Assembly (NCBI GenBank): GCA_916613615.1 | Contig: OU744725.1 | Span: forward strand, 64,984,575 to 65,048,574 | Direction: 5' to 3' | DNA from: Steromphala cineraria | Lineage: Eukaryota; Mollusca; Gastropoda; Trochida; Trochidae | DNA: 64,000 nt | Part shown: positions 1 through 10,334 of the stretch, piece after piece | Numbering within the stretch: position 1 is the first letter of the stretch | Layout of the letters: each line of letters opens with the position of its first letter | Notes under the pieces: model-generated | Told to the model about the DNA's origin: nothing | What the model saw: the letters and a program-made list of their open reading frames with translations, nothing else | The model's database searches: none | Made by a program: the position numbers and the translations under genes

Positions 1-204
1 GTCAAAGTCACTGTTTCTTTTCTATAAAATACGTTGAAAATAGTGTATTGTGACATTTATCTAATTGAATTGTATCTTTCTTCAATATTGTGATACTATC
101 GTATCCGGACACGTCTGTATCGTCACAACTCTAGAATCTACTTTGAGAATTTGAACACCAGGCAAGTTTAAACCAAGTTTAAACATGACTGTCTACACTG
201 AAAA

Positions 205-421
205 ATATAGCTCAGTGGTTAGTGTATTTGGCTTCACATCAAGAGGGCCTTGTTCGAATCCAGCAGAGTACCACCAATGGTTCTAGCCTATGCTTGCAGG
301 TTTCACTGCTATGCATAGCCACACTAGTGTTACAGGCCTTTTCCCTGCATTAATACAAGCAGTTGTGATTTAAGTGCAATACTCTGGAAAGTGGCATTAA
401 ACCCATATCAACTCACCTCTA
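205..421 (+). repeat. tRNA-derived SINE, older copy
   Basis: This is a short retroposon with a tRNA-like 5' part. An A-box-like TAGCTCAGTGGTTAG starts at 208 and a B-box-like GTTCGAATCC lies near 253. The body (gcaggtttcac, gcatagcca, ttttccctgca, aatactctggaaag) and the tail aactcacctct follow. The body aligns along its length with the better-preserved copy at 57381-57710, so the two are one family. It has no coding capacity and would depend on a LINE for mobility. The A and B boxes are more degenerate here than in the second copy. Confidence 0.8.
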
Positions 422-1540
422 CACTGATAATTCCCTGTGAAACCAATCCCAAATGTTTACTGATTGAAAACATTTGATCTTGTGACAGCACCATGGCTCA
501 ACTGCATTGTCCTTTCTTCTGACATATTGTGCTAAGTAGCAAGGTTTTGATTAGCCAGTCCTATGAAGGTAGCTACTTCTTGCCAGTGATGGATATGGTG
601 AGTTATGGCTTGTGGGGGGAGGTTGGTTTCAGTGCTGGCACATGGTCTGGTGCAATGCTCAGTCGACCGCTATCAGAATGGTTCAGCAACAACGGGCTAT
701 CTGCTCATTGTTGGAATTGAAATTTTAAAGTTGATTCCCTGCCCCACACTGAGACACAAGATGAGAGGCTTGTGGTGTCACATTGGCAAGAAACTTCATC
801 CACAATGTGCCTCTGTTCAGGAAATTGGTACCTGGTAAAGAGTTGTGTTGGTGGTGACCTTCTAGCGACAAATATGTCAGCTTGGGTTAGACCAGGGTAA
901 TAATGTTGGTAGTGACTTCGTGCGCCAAATAAATATCATTATATAATTATTAGTTCTTGTATCAACAGATTTCAGATTTTAAGAGATGAAAACAAAATAT
1001 AAAGTGATTATACTCACACTTTATTTGCATATACGACAAAATAAAAGGCATAAGTATACATTTCTGTCGTAAGTTGAGTTAAATGGACATACAAAATTAC
1101 TTTCTAAAATTATGATAACATGATTATGTAAACTATTAAAAACAATGAATGAAATAGATGATAAAGTCAATATTGGTTGAGTAACATAAAAACTGAGAAG
1201 TTAAAAACAAAAATTGTACAGAATCTAATAGAAATTTTAGCTTATAGAAAATCACATTTAAGAATCTGGCTTTCTGCTTTGTACAATATTTACTTCACTT
1301 AAAGATATACACCAAGACATGGAGAGCAAACAGTAGTCAAACGTATAAATACCTTCCTGACATGTAACGTTAATTCTTAGATTTGTCAGTAATAATTCAT
1401 AAGGTTTCATGAGTCACCACATGAATATTTGTAAAACAAATGAAAGACATGCAAACAAGCTCCCTGATATCCATATGCTCAAGCAAAATGGATGACACAA
1501 CCATGTTAAATCATTCTTGATTCAAAAAGGTCTCAAAGAA
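422..1540. other. gene-free stretch
   Basis: I see no exon, repeat array or TIR pair here. The two short overlapping open frames near 529-838 have no recognisable motif, and neither is flanked by credible splice sites. The part from 930 on is very AT-rich. Confidence 0.5.
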
Positions 1541-1542
1541 TA

Positions 1543-1716
1543 CAATAGAACACGGATATAGTGAACTCGGATATGGCGAACAATCGGATATAGTGAACAC
1601 ATTTTAAAGCTCTGTCAAAAGCCTTCTGTATTTCAGCCAAACCTGAGTAGCAAACACCGGATAAAGTGAACTAAAACCTTTGGTCCCTTGGAGCTTGTTA
1701 TATCTGTGTTCTACTG
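1543..1716. mobile_element. Tigger/pogo-like MITE, 174 bp
   Basis: This is a small non-autonomous DNA transposon bounded by TA on both sides (1541-1542 and 1717-1718). Its ends are imperfect inverted repeats of the type CAGTAGAACACGGATATA. Inside, the phrase cggatatagtgaac recurs several times. The pattern and TA target duplication fit pogo/Tigger-type elements of the Tc1-mariner superfamily, which is an inference because no transposase is present. Related copies lie at 9922-10086 and 49567-49594. It sits just downstream of the stop codon of the minus-strand gene at 1747. Confidence 0.75.
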
Positions 1717-1746
1717 TACCTTTGTTTCATCCTCAACAACATTCTT

Positions 1747-4700
1747 TCATACAAGACCTTTTTGTTTCATCTTCTTAGCATATGCACCGAAATCCTCCTT
1801 GTTGAGTTGGTAGCCCCAGTGTTGGAGAGTTTGTCTAACAACCGGGGAGATCGCCTTGTTGTCAAACGCACATTTGCTCCTCACGCACTTTGATATCAGG
1901 TTATTCCTCCATCGTCCGGTCTTACCCGCACATCGGAGCCATCGCCCGATCTGTCGATCGTCATCCGCGCCACGTCGTCCTTGATAGAACCTGGAGAACA
2001 GGACATGGGGGAAACTGATGTTGTAAAGCTACTTTTTATGTGCAAGTGTAATATATGATGCATATCCTGAATTCTAGTAGGCAACTGAATTGACAATCAT
2101 CCAAAAAAAAGAAAAAACATGTTCTAAAAGCAATGTTTTCTGGAAAACAAATTCTTTATTATGAAACATTTCCAATTTATACACCTCTTGGAATGTACAG
2201 ATTACAGAATAACCAAGAGTGATACTTTGGTACCAAAAACACATGTGCAAGTCTGCATGGTGTATTTGTAACCACTTTTCATCCTACAAGACCACAAATC
2301 AGTTACTACATCCTTGACAAGATTATACCATGACTTTGGTTTGGTTTTACCTTGAAGACACATTATTCTCAAGCTGAAAAGGTTTGATTTATTTCAGAAA
2401 TTGACCTACACACAGTACCATTTGAACCGACATTCAATGAAATGTTCTCAATATAGGCAATAGGCAAGCATTAAATTTCTTTCTTTTCACCCCTATCGAA
2501 TGAACAGCTTTGAAATTATTGTCAAAAAAAACAAGAGTCATCAGAAGATGACATATCCCACCGGTTCCACATGATCGTAAGATGTAAACCTTTGAAAGAT
2601 AATTGTAAATTTTTCAAGCAAGGTTCATAATAGTATAAGCTAGTATAATGAAACGAAACCTTTCATGAATAGAGTCCAAATAAGAACTGTTTCCATGGAA
2701 ATAATAAAAAATAAAATTTTCAGAAATCTGAAAATATCAAAAGGCACCACTTCAGTAGGTGGGCAATACACATGTAAAGTTTCAGAAAGATATGTGGACC
2801 TGTTTTTTGAGTTCTGCTCCGGAAACGAAATGATTACGGACGGACGGACATACAGACGGACAGGGTGATGACTATATCCCACGGTATTACATACCGGTGG
2901 GATAACAAAAGATAACCCTGCTCTAACATATTAAGAAAGCAAGGTTGTTCAAAAACAAAGTCTTAATTAGGAAATACAGAGAAAACATTTTCACCTTCAT
3001 CTCTTGAAATGTACATTAACAAGATGGGATATTTTGATACCCAAAAAGTGAAATGATAAACATGACATACCGACAGTACCACTGGAACCAACCATAAGGA
3101 TCCTGTTTGTGGATCCAGCCGCTAGACTCCCACATCTCCAGACTGCCACCACACTTAGCCTTGTACGTGTTGACCTTCTCATCATACGTCGACGAGGACA
3201 CCTGTACACAGTCAGGGGAGAACTAGCCCAGCAGGCACACAACGTCGAATCGACGTTGGATTATAGTTTAAATGTGGTCGCGACGTCGTTCAACTTAAAA
3301 TAGACGTTGTTTCAACGTCAGTAATTTCGACGTCGATAAAGACAACGTTGCTTCGACGTTGTTAATTTCGACGTTGATTTAACGACGTTGTTACAACGTC
3401 GGTATTTTCGACGTCGATAACAACGACGTTGCCCCGACGTCGGTAATTTCGACGTTGACTGAACAACGTTGTTTCAACGTCCGGTTATTTCGGTTAAGGT
3501 GGCGTTCTTTCGACGTCGAGAAAATCAAGATACACAACGTCGTTTCAACGTTTCTATTTCCGACGTCTATGTATTTGAGATTTATGTTGATAAATGACCT
3601 TACGTTGTTCCGATTTTACAACCTACGAATTATATCAGATGAAAGCACGTCTGTCTCTTGTGAAACTAAAGATTTTCGTTTGTAAGTTGATCATTCATTA
3701 AAAACGCGAATAAGTGTCTGTTAAAAGTGTGTGATATTCGCCTTTAAACTTGTAAAGAGCGCCCCGTTATGAAAGGACTTACTAAATTACTGTTAGTATC
3801 AACTAACAGATTGCGCGACAAGAAAGGCATTTTTTTCTAGGATATCGTATAGAAAATAATTTTTCTTTATGTAGAGTCTATAGTTGTTTTCCTTTATAAA
3901 GTTTAACCTTTTCCATTCCTTTTATAATAAAGCTTTTTCGAATTACCAATGAAATGTATAGATATGAAATCAGTAAAAAAAGTACACTTTATAAAGTCAT
4001 TTTCAAATATAGTTACATAAATTTATGTAAAACAGTCATTAATCTATCAATGAATAAATGAATAAATATACCGTTTTAAAAGCATTGTTTCGTGAATAGG
4101 CTAGCACTTGAAAATTCAGGAACAAATTCGTGATCACTTTATTCATAAACAATATTTGCCGATAATTTGTTTCCTTAAACGGCGTATGAACTGAAAAAAG
4201 TCATTTTTCTTATATTCCCGACGTTACTTCGTTCGCCAACAAGCATACCACATTTTCGCGCCAGCACAAATGCTGATGACGTCATAGTTTCAACTATTAC
4301 GTCACAATCTTAGTACTTTCGTGCCATGTTTGTCGGTCGATGTAAGGGGAAATCAACGTCCTGTTAGATGTTCTATCGGATCACGATTCGGGTGTACTGA
4401 CATCGCTCTACTATTTTGAAATGGTAAGTATTTCCCTTGATCTATTAAACTTTCCATCATTGAGTTTCAATTACACTAGACACGTCAAAATTTGAACGCA
4501 TCTCGTTGACTTCTGTTGGCCTACAGTAGGCCTAGTGCCAAGGCAACTGTAGAGATCTAGTACGATTATATATTATTATAGCACTAATATTAAACTATTA
4601 TTTGAAAAATAGCATTTGTTTAATTAGTTAAGTGAGTCACGATGATAAAAGAAAGTCATAGGTTGCTGTCATTCAACTTGTGTCCGCAACATTGTTGAAC

Positions 4701-7700
4701 TCCGTACAGTGTTGTGGCATAGCATAAAGTGCTTGATACCGTAACCGGTGTTGCACGGAGCTCGTAAAGTATTCGATCAGCTGTTTAGGAGTTCATTTGG
4801 TTCAGAACGTTCACTGTACGTGTACAGTTTCGTTGTTGTTTTTGATTAATAATTATCTACTCTGAGCATCAGCTTGAATGAAACAGCAGTTGAATTGTTA
4901 TCATAGAGTGGCAATGAGTGCATCATAATCAGCGTTGTCCCGTATTATTTTTGTAGGAAAAAGATCATGAAAAGGGTTGTGTTTAAACCGGGTAGATTGG
5001 CAATCATCTCAGTTTAAAACTATATAATTTTGATCAATTATTTGAATGACTCCGTCACTTGAACTATGATCACGTCATAGAAAGATATGGCTACTTACGT
5101 TTAATACGTTAGGGTTGTTGTAATAGTGTTGTTCCCAATTGCGTCTTATCATGAACGACATCAAATACTCACATATCATATGGCTAGTGACCCTATTATC
5201 GTGGTAACCCTATTATCGTGTTAAGCTCATTTAAGTCTCTAGTACCTACAAGGAATATTCATATTTGCAAAGCACATCATAGATGAATAAATTAAATACT
5301 GAGGCATTAAGAATTTTTTTTTTCAAATGTTCAGTAATATTTTTTCACATTTGTAGTGATCTTAAATATTGAGTATCATTTTCCTGCATGAAATATTAAC
5401 TTTAAGTGCAATTAATTAAAAAACGATCCTGTCTTCACAAAATATTGTCCGAGAGTTTTTTTATTTTGTAGGTGAATAGTTTGATAGATAACAAACAGAA
5501 CTGTATGAAAGGAAAATGTATTGATGGTTTCAAAGATGTTGAATGAGGAATGATATTAACGGCAAAAATAAGACACAAACCCTTAAATTATAACCTATTC
5601 GCAATATTAAAGTAGGTTATTAATGAGCTCAAAAAAGATTGCAACATTCTCTTTTCATTTTATAGGTACAATAAATGTGAAAACAATGATCTCACTTTTC
5701 AGGAGCAATGTAACTTGAATATTATATATGTACTTTTATTGTAAAAAATGGCATTTCGTTAAGATAGTGTTTAAATCACTTGTTAAAAAATGGCTGCTCG
5801 GTAAAACTGCGACAAGGAGTCTTCTTATTAGAATTTTCTTGTTACAACTTTGCAAATATTGTTTTTAATATCCTTATTTCAAATAAATTTACATTCAAAT
5901 AGTAAATAATAATCTTACAATGGTGATTATATTTACAGAGCATAATTTATTAATCATATACTTATTACCTTGATAATAGGGACACTTCAGATAAAATACA
6001 TCACACGGATAAGATTTTTTATATCTATGTCCAAAAAATAATTTCCAAAGATAGAAGTTTAATTAACATTTTTTGGAAGGATATATGTGCCGAGTTTAGA
6101 AACAAGAAACAATATTTAGATTGTTCTCCTTTGTAGGGAAATATACAAGTAAAACAATAAGACCCACGATAATAGGGACCACCTTCATACTATTTGGACA
6201 TTTATACATGTACATGTAGGCCTACAGTATTGATGTAATTGGTATTCAATAATAATAACTGAAATATCATTTGCCAAAAGTATAAATTATACGCCCGTAT
6301 TTAAGAACAAGAAGGGCTCCAGCTATATTAAATTGATTTTAGTTTCATTGTTAACTTTATTAATTTTGTATCAGACTAATCATATAGTTATGTTCAAATA
6401 TGACGGAATGATGGCATACCACATACTTTTTTTCTCTGAACTGTTGATGGATGAAATTCGTTTTCAATTGTTTATTTCCTTGCAAAACACAATATTACCA
6501 GTGACCAGACCATCTAATATTTTAATGCATGACAGTTTAGCATTATATCTCTATGACTAAGATAGATATCAACTCACTTAAGCTTGAACCGACATGTACG
6601 ATTCATTGTATAATTATAATGTGTATATATACAAATTAATTTTAAGGCAAATTCCTCACTGACACCTTTTCACTTCCATTACAGTTATGTTTTAAGGAAT
6701 CCACGAATCAAGAAGTGTTTTAAAGAAATGTGTTAGGATATTAGTGTTTATATTTGAATATAATACATGAATATTATAAACTTTTCTCAGAGTCTGCTGA
6801 TTGAGAGGGAGGAGAGAGCTGGAGACTGGCGAAGCAGAGAAGATACATGCACGTGCTTCTGGGAGTTGATCTGTCAAACTACCCTCAGGTATGTATATAG
6901 TGTATACTGTTGTAAATGCCATTCCAATGATTCGACATTCATTTCATTTTTATTTTACCAGTTTCAAATGTTAAATAAGTTAACAATTAAACAATAAATC
7001 AGTTACAATGCACACAAAAGTCATTCAAGGCAGGATTCAAAAGAGCAGAACAAGTTATTAGCACATATTTGATAAGGGATCGACATATACAATTTATGTG
7101 ATTGATTTTTCACTTCATTTACTTTTATCTTTCTTTTGTACAGAACTTTGCTGATGGCCAACGCTGTGAAGAAACATATACAAGAATACATGATAAGACT
7201 GCTTTTCATAGAAATGTATAAAAGATTAATAAACATTTATGTAATCATTATCTCGGTTTGTTTTTGACTTGTTAATTTGTTGGTTGAATTTATACAGCTA
7301 TTCCCGACGATATACCATATTTTTTTTATGATACGATTCCGGTCTCTATGATTCTCTGCAGTGTTATATACATTGAAAAACGTCTCTCATCATATCTATT
7401 CAGCATCATTAGAAATGGGATTAACTTTTTACCAACGTTGCAGCAACATCGTATCAACGTTGTATCAATGTTAAAGCCATGTTGTATCGACGTTGATGTC
7501 GCGTTAAAAATACGTCAATAAAACGTTGTTTCAACGTTGATACAATATCGTATATACGTCGAGACAACGTTATACCAACGTTGTTGCGACGTCGTATCTA
7601 TTAACGTAATTTCTACGTCGAAACAACGTCAGTTTTCGACATCGCGGCAAATTTCAAATCCAATCAAAATTCGACGTCAATTCAACGTTGTTTCAACGTT

Positions 7701-9840
7701 GGTTCAACGTTAAAATGCCTGCTGGGAGGCTTCATAATGATGTCTACAGGGTTGTGGTAGTGATGATAGCATGAGGATCCAATTAAGCCAGGATGCAGAG
7801 ATTGCACAAACATTGTTTGGTTATTTTGGTTAATAATAATCAATATTTTATTTCTGAATTGCTTTTACAAGTCCAAACAGACAAACAAAAGTAATCAAAA
7901 GGCGGGGGGTAACCGTCATCAACAGTCAGAGTCTGATGAAGGGGATCTAAACCTTACAACATGAAAAGAAAATTCTGCCCCTCCTGTTCCTCCAGCGGCT
8001 GATTTCATGGGTTGACGTTTATCCCTCTACTTTTAACAAAGAAGGGGAATCACTCCATGAAGTATAGGTAAATCCATTTTTAGCTCCGTCCGTAAACTTT
8101 GTGCATTTTTGTCTTTTTCTCAAAAGGAAAAGGCCAAGTAAGCTGAAACTTTGTGTACAGACTCCTTCAATAGTGAGGATTATAACTTATAGCTTTGGTG
8201 GCCTTGTGACTCTGTGGCCCCTAATTAAGGCCTCACGGGCCACACACTTAAAACCTATTTCTATCTTTTTCTCAAAAGGCCTAGAAAGCAGACTGGTGAG
8301 GTTTACAATTCATAGCATCAGGCCTAGAAAGCTGAAACATTGTGTGCAGACTCCAAAGTTAGATAAGGGGATTCCAATTATTGTAAATGCTATGTGAAAT
8401 ATGATAATATTTTATTCATAAAATTGAAAAACACTTTCAATTTCAATATGACGTTATCATTGATGCCATTCATAACATTATTATGTGATAGATCATAACA
8501 TCAGTTACTAATGAGATGATTATGATAATGAATACCTAAAATTGATGTTATCTATGTTTATTTGGACAGTTATTCAACATGGTTTTCATTGAAAGTGTTA
8601 TATATCCATGACCTGACACTGATTCAGACTCGTTTTATGATTCAATAGAAATGCGAACCTGTTTTCCAATATTAAGACCCTCTAGCCAATCCTTAGGAAG
8701 TTCCTTCCAGACTCCGGAATAACTCTTTTCTGAAAATAAGAGGAAAGAAATGCTAATGATCTTATCAACTTGCGGTCTGTGATTTGAGGAATGTCATGTT
8801 AAATGATAAGATAAGATAAGATAAGATAAGATAAGATAAGATAAGATAATACTTTATTACCCGAAAGGGAATTCTTTTTACATTCACAGAGTCTTAACAA
8901 ATATATATATAACATTTTAGATTTGTGATAAGACACTCAAAATATCTTTTCATTTTCATTTCCTTAACACTTGTTCCGCCGATGAATTGCTTCACTTCTC
9001 TGTGTAGTTTTCTGCCAAACAAAATGATACCCCTTATAATATGAGTTGAAGAGCCACTCTGTGAGCTGTCAGGGGTCAAATAGGTCAAACTTTACCAATA
9101 GTGTAATCTGATCAAAAGTATCGATTGATGAATGAAAGTATCATTAATCTACGTCGTATAGTGACAACAAGAAGATTTGAATTCATGATTGTGATCTAAA
9201 CAGAACATTGACGCACTTCAATCAGTCAAAAGTAATTTTGGAAACTTATCTAAAGCAGTCAGTTAATAATAAGAACCTAGGAACACCAGTATGGTAATGG
9301 ATTTTCGAACTCCATCATGGTATTGATACAATGAAGACACACAGCAAGTTTGGTTATCCTATCTTAGATAGTTTCTGAGATAAAATGTCTCCTTTAACTC
9401 GGACGCACGGATGAAGCCCAAACCTATATTCCCCTTCCACTTTGTGGCAGGGGATAATAATAAGAACCTAGCAACATCAGTATGGTAATGGATGATAATT
9501 CTGATAGGCATTCTAGAGGTAGGTGGATGCAAATCGTAGATCTCTCTGTAGGAGATGATAACTAGAACTGTAGAAAGGAATAAACAATGAATAATACATT
9601 GATAAAAAATAATTAATGATGTTACTTCTCTGTAGGCTAGTTTCAATGATAATAAACTGTCCATCACTCACTGGTGGCGCCAGACTTTATAGGTCTGAAG
9701 TAGGTTCCCCCGAAGCTTCCGGCCTGTAGAACCTCCTTAGGGGTCATATTGGGTTTCAACTCAGGACAATCCTTGAAGGTTAGTTCACCTTTAGTGTTGC
9801 GGGTCGGAAGGGGCATAGTGAACTCAATCTTCTCGGGGCT
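1747..9840 (-). CDS. conserved protein of unknown function (GSFGGTY / DPYGWFQWYC family), 4 visible exons
   Basis: Exons in transcript order are 9672-9840, 8659-8729, 3071-3201 and 1747-1990 (stop at 1747-1749). All three introns have GT/AG borders and the phases (1, 0, 2) match. The protein part runs through KPNMTPKEVLQAGSFGGTYF, KKSYSGVWKELPKDW, GGSLEMWESSGW, HKQDPYGWFQWYCRF, YQGRRGADDDRQIGRWLRCA and SPVVRQTLQHWGYQL. I recognise this motif order from uncharacterised proteins of fungi, algae and invertebrates, in which GSFGGTY precedes the DPYGW.QWYC block. No catalytic function is known to me. The first exon or exons lie above 9841 and were not found. A 4.5-kb transposon (3227-7726) sits in the intron between the 8659 and 3071 exons. 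No signal peptide can be judged because the N-terminus is missing. Confidence 0.85.
2550..2905. mobile_element. MITE-like repeat with ATATCCCACCGGT ends, copy 1
   Basis: The stretch is bounded by atatcccaccggt and its reverse complement accggtgggat. It contains a short GGACGGAC run near 2837 and the phrase tttccatggaaa. The related copy at 19890-20108 has the same ends and the same central tttccatggaaa, so this is a dispersed family. The ORFs over it on both strands carry no known domain. It lies in the last intron of the minus-strand gene. Confidence 0.6.
4277..4307. promoter_or_regulatory. CRE-like pair inside the 4.5-kb element
   Basis: A perfect CRE, TGACGTCA, lies at 4277-4284, and a half-type TACGTCA follows near 4298. 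They lie ~130 bases upstream of the ATG-GTAAGT candidate exon end at 4421-4423. A promoter role is inferred from position only. Confidence 0.3.
4421..7267 (+). other. candidate three-exon transcript inside the 4.5-kb element
   Basis: Three pieces have good splice signals. The first ends with ATG at 4421-4423 followed by GTAAGT. The second is 6791-6888, preceded by tttctcag and followed by GTATGT. The third starts at 7144 after ttttgtacag. If joined, an open frame of about 75 codons runs to TGA at 7265-7267, but an AATAAA at 7229 precedes that stop, so a polyadenylated RNA might end before it. Only one frame of the 98-bp middle piece is open. The peptide matches no family I know. A non-coding RNA, a captured host exon set or chance are all possible. 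Confidence 0.3.
5191..6178. mobile_element. nested ~1-kb TIR element (CCCTATTATCGTGG ends)
   Basis: CCCTATTATCGTGG at 5191 is matched by CCACGATAATAGGG ending near 6178. The left end word is partly repeated again at 5209 and an inverted form occurs near 5973. The interior from about 5279 to 5905 is clearly homologous to 51311-51780. No coding capacity is visible. It lies inside the 4.5-kb element at 3227-7726. Confidence 0.6.
8080..8370. repeat. diverged internal repeat
   Basis: The phrases ctttttctcaaaagg, aagctgaaac and ttgtgt-cagactcc occur twice, about 170 bases apart, with decay. The 98-codon open frame across it (8101-8397) reads through both copies and has no domain. I treat it as non-coding repeat DNA. 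Confidence 0.4.
8802..8880 (-). repeat. (GATAA)n microsatellite at a retroposon-like tail
   Basis: About nine GATAA units are followed by tactttattacccgaaagggaatt. Read on the minus strand, this is a body ending ...taataaagta followed by (TTATC)n. That is the layout of a LINE or SINE 3' end with a simple-repeat tail. The body upstream (to about 9090 on the minus strand) has no recognisable protein. Confidence 0.5.
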
Positions 9841-9921
9841 CTAAACAAAATGTTGTGCCATAAGATTTTCATGTTATATTTTCAATTATATCCAATACCA
9901 ATCACAATAACTTAAGATCTA

Positions 9922-10086
9922 CAGTAGAACATGGATATGGTGAACTCGGATATAGCGAACAATCGGATATAGTGAACAAATTTTCAAGTCCCGTCCCTAT
10001 ATAATATCATTAAAATCATATGCATATAGCGAACACCGGATATGTAGCGAACTAAATTCTTTGGTCTCTTGGATTTCGTTATATAC
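9922..10086. mobile_element. Tigger/pogo-like MITE, truncated copy
   Basis: It begins after TA with CAGTAGAACATGGATATG and carries the same internal cggatatagtgaac phrases as the copy at 1543-1716. It reaches ttcgttatat near 10083. The expected right end (tccgtgttctactg) is missing. In its place comes the duplicated kinase 5' sequence starting near 10087. Confidence 0.6.
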
Positions 10087-10089
10087 TCA

Positions 10090-10211
10090 ATGGATGACGA
10101 GGATTCTCCTGGAAAGTGACCGTCTTACTAACCCTGTGAAGCACACAGACACCTCGAACTAACGCGGTAACGGTATGACGTGAGAGAAGGAACTTGGTAT
10201 AACTCAATGCA
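10090..10211 (+). repeat. truncated duplicate of the kinase start, plus a repeat shared with 49.5 kb
   Basis: At 10090 an open frame reads MDDEDSPGK then stop. It parallels MDEEDSPGKKKK of the kinase exon 122 bases downstream, including the preceding actcaatg. The stretch between (gtgaccgt, tgaagcac, cagaca, gtatgacgtga) resembles 49480-49565, which also lies beside a Tigger-like end. The first copy is therefore a broken tandem duplicate, and part of the spacer is a dispersed repeat. Confidence 0.5.
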
Positions 10212-10334
10212 ATGGATGAAGAAGATTCTCCGGGGAAGAAGAAGAAAGTCGGGAACTATATGCTGGGAAGGAAGATAGGAGAAGGACGGTTCACAACTGT
10301 CAGAGTAGCGACTCATAATATTGCTCACCAGAAG
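10212..10334 (+). CDS. first coding exon of a CAMK-group (HUNK-like) Ser/Thr kinase
   Basis: The exon codes 41 residues, beginning MDEEDSPGKKKKVGNY. The glycine-rich ATP loop appears as GRKIGEGRFTTVRVA, that is GxGxFxxV with one substituted position. It ends exactly on a codon with AAG followed by GTTAGT, just where VAIK normally begins in this kinase group. The VGNY-LGRK-GEG order is closest, from memory, to HUNK and next to NIM1/MARK kinases. No exon carrying VAIK, HRD or DFG was found downstream. Later exons must lie in long introns I could not resolve or beyond the window, or the exon is an isolated duplicate. The acidic-then-lysine-rich lead could be a nuclear signal, which is an inference. 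Confidence 0.65.

Larger units (their letters stand above)
3227..7726. mobile_element. 4.5-kb DNA transposon with CCCAGCAGGCA ends and AACGTCG/CAACGTTG arrays
   Basis: The left end CCCAGCAGGCA (3227) is matched by its exact reverse complement TGCCTGCTGGG ending at 7726. A 2-bp AG repeat may be the target duplication. Just inside each end lies a ~300-bp array dense in AACGTCG, CAACGTTG and GACGTTG words (about 3240-3560 and 7430-7715), with a loose ~60-bp period on the left. No transposase motif was found, so the superfamily is unknown. A smaller TIR element (5191-6178) and an apparent spliced transcript (4421-7267) lie inside. The insertion is within an intron, 25 nt from the splice acceptor of the exon at 3071-3201. 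Confidence 0.8.
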
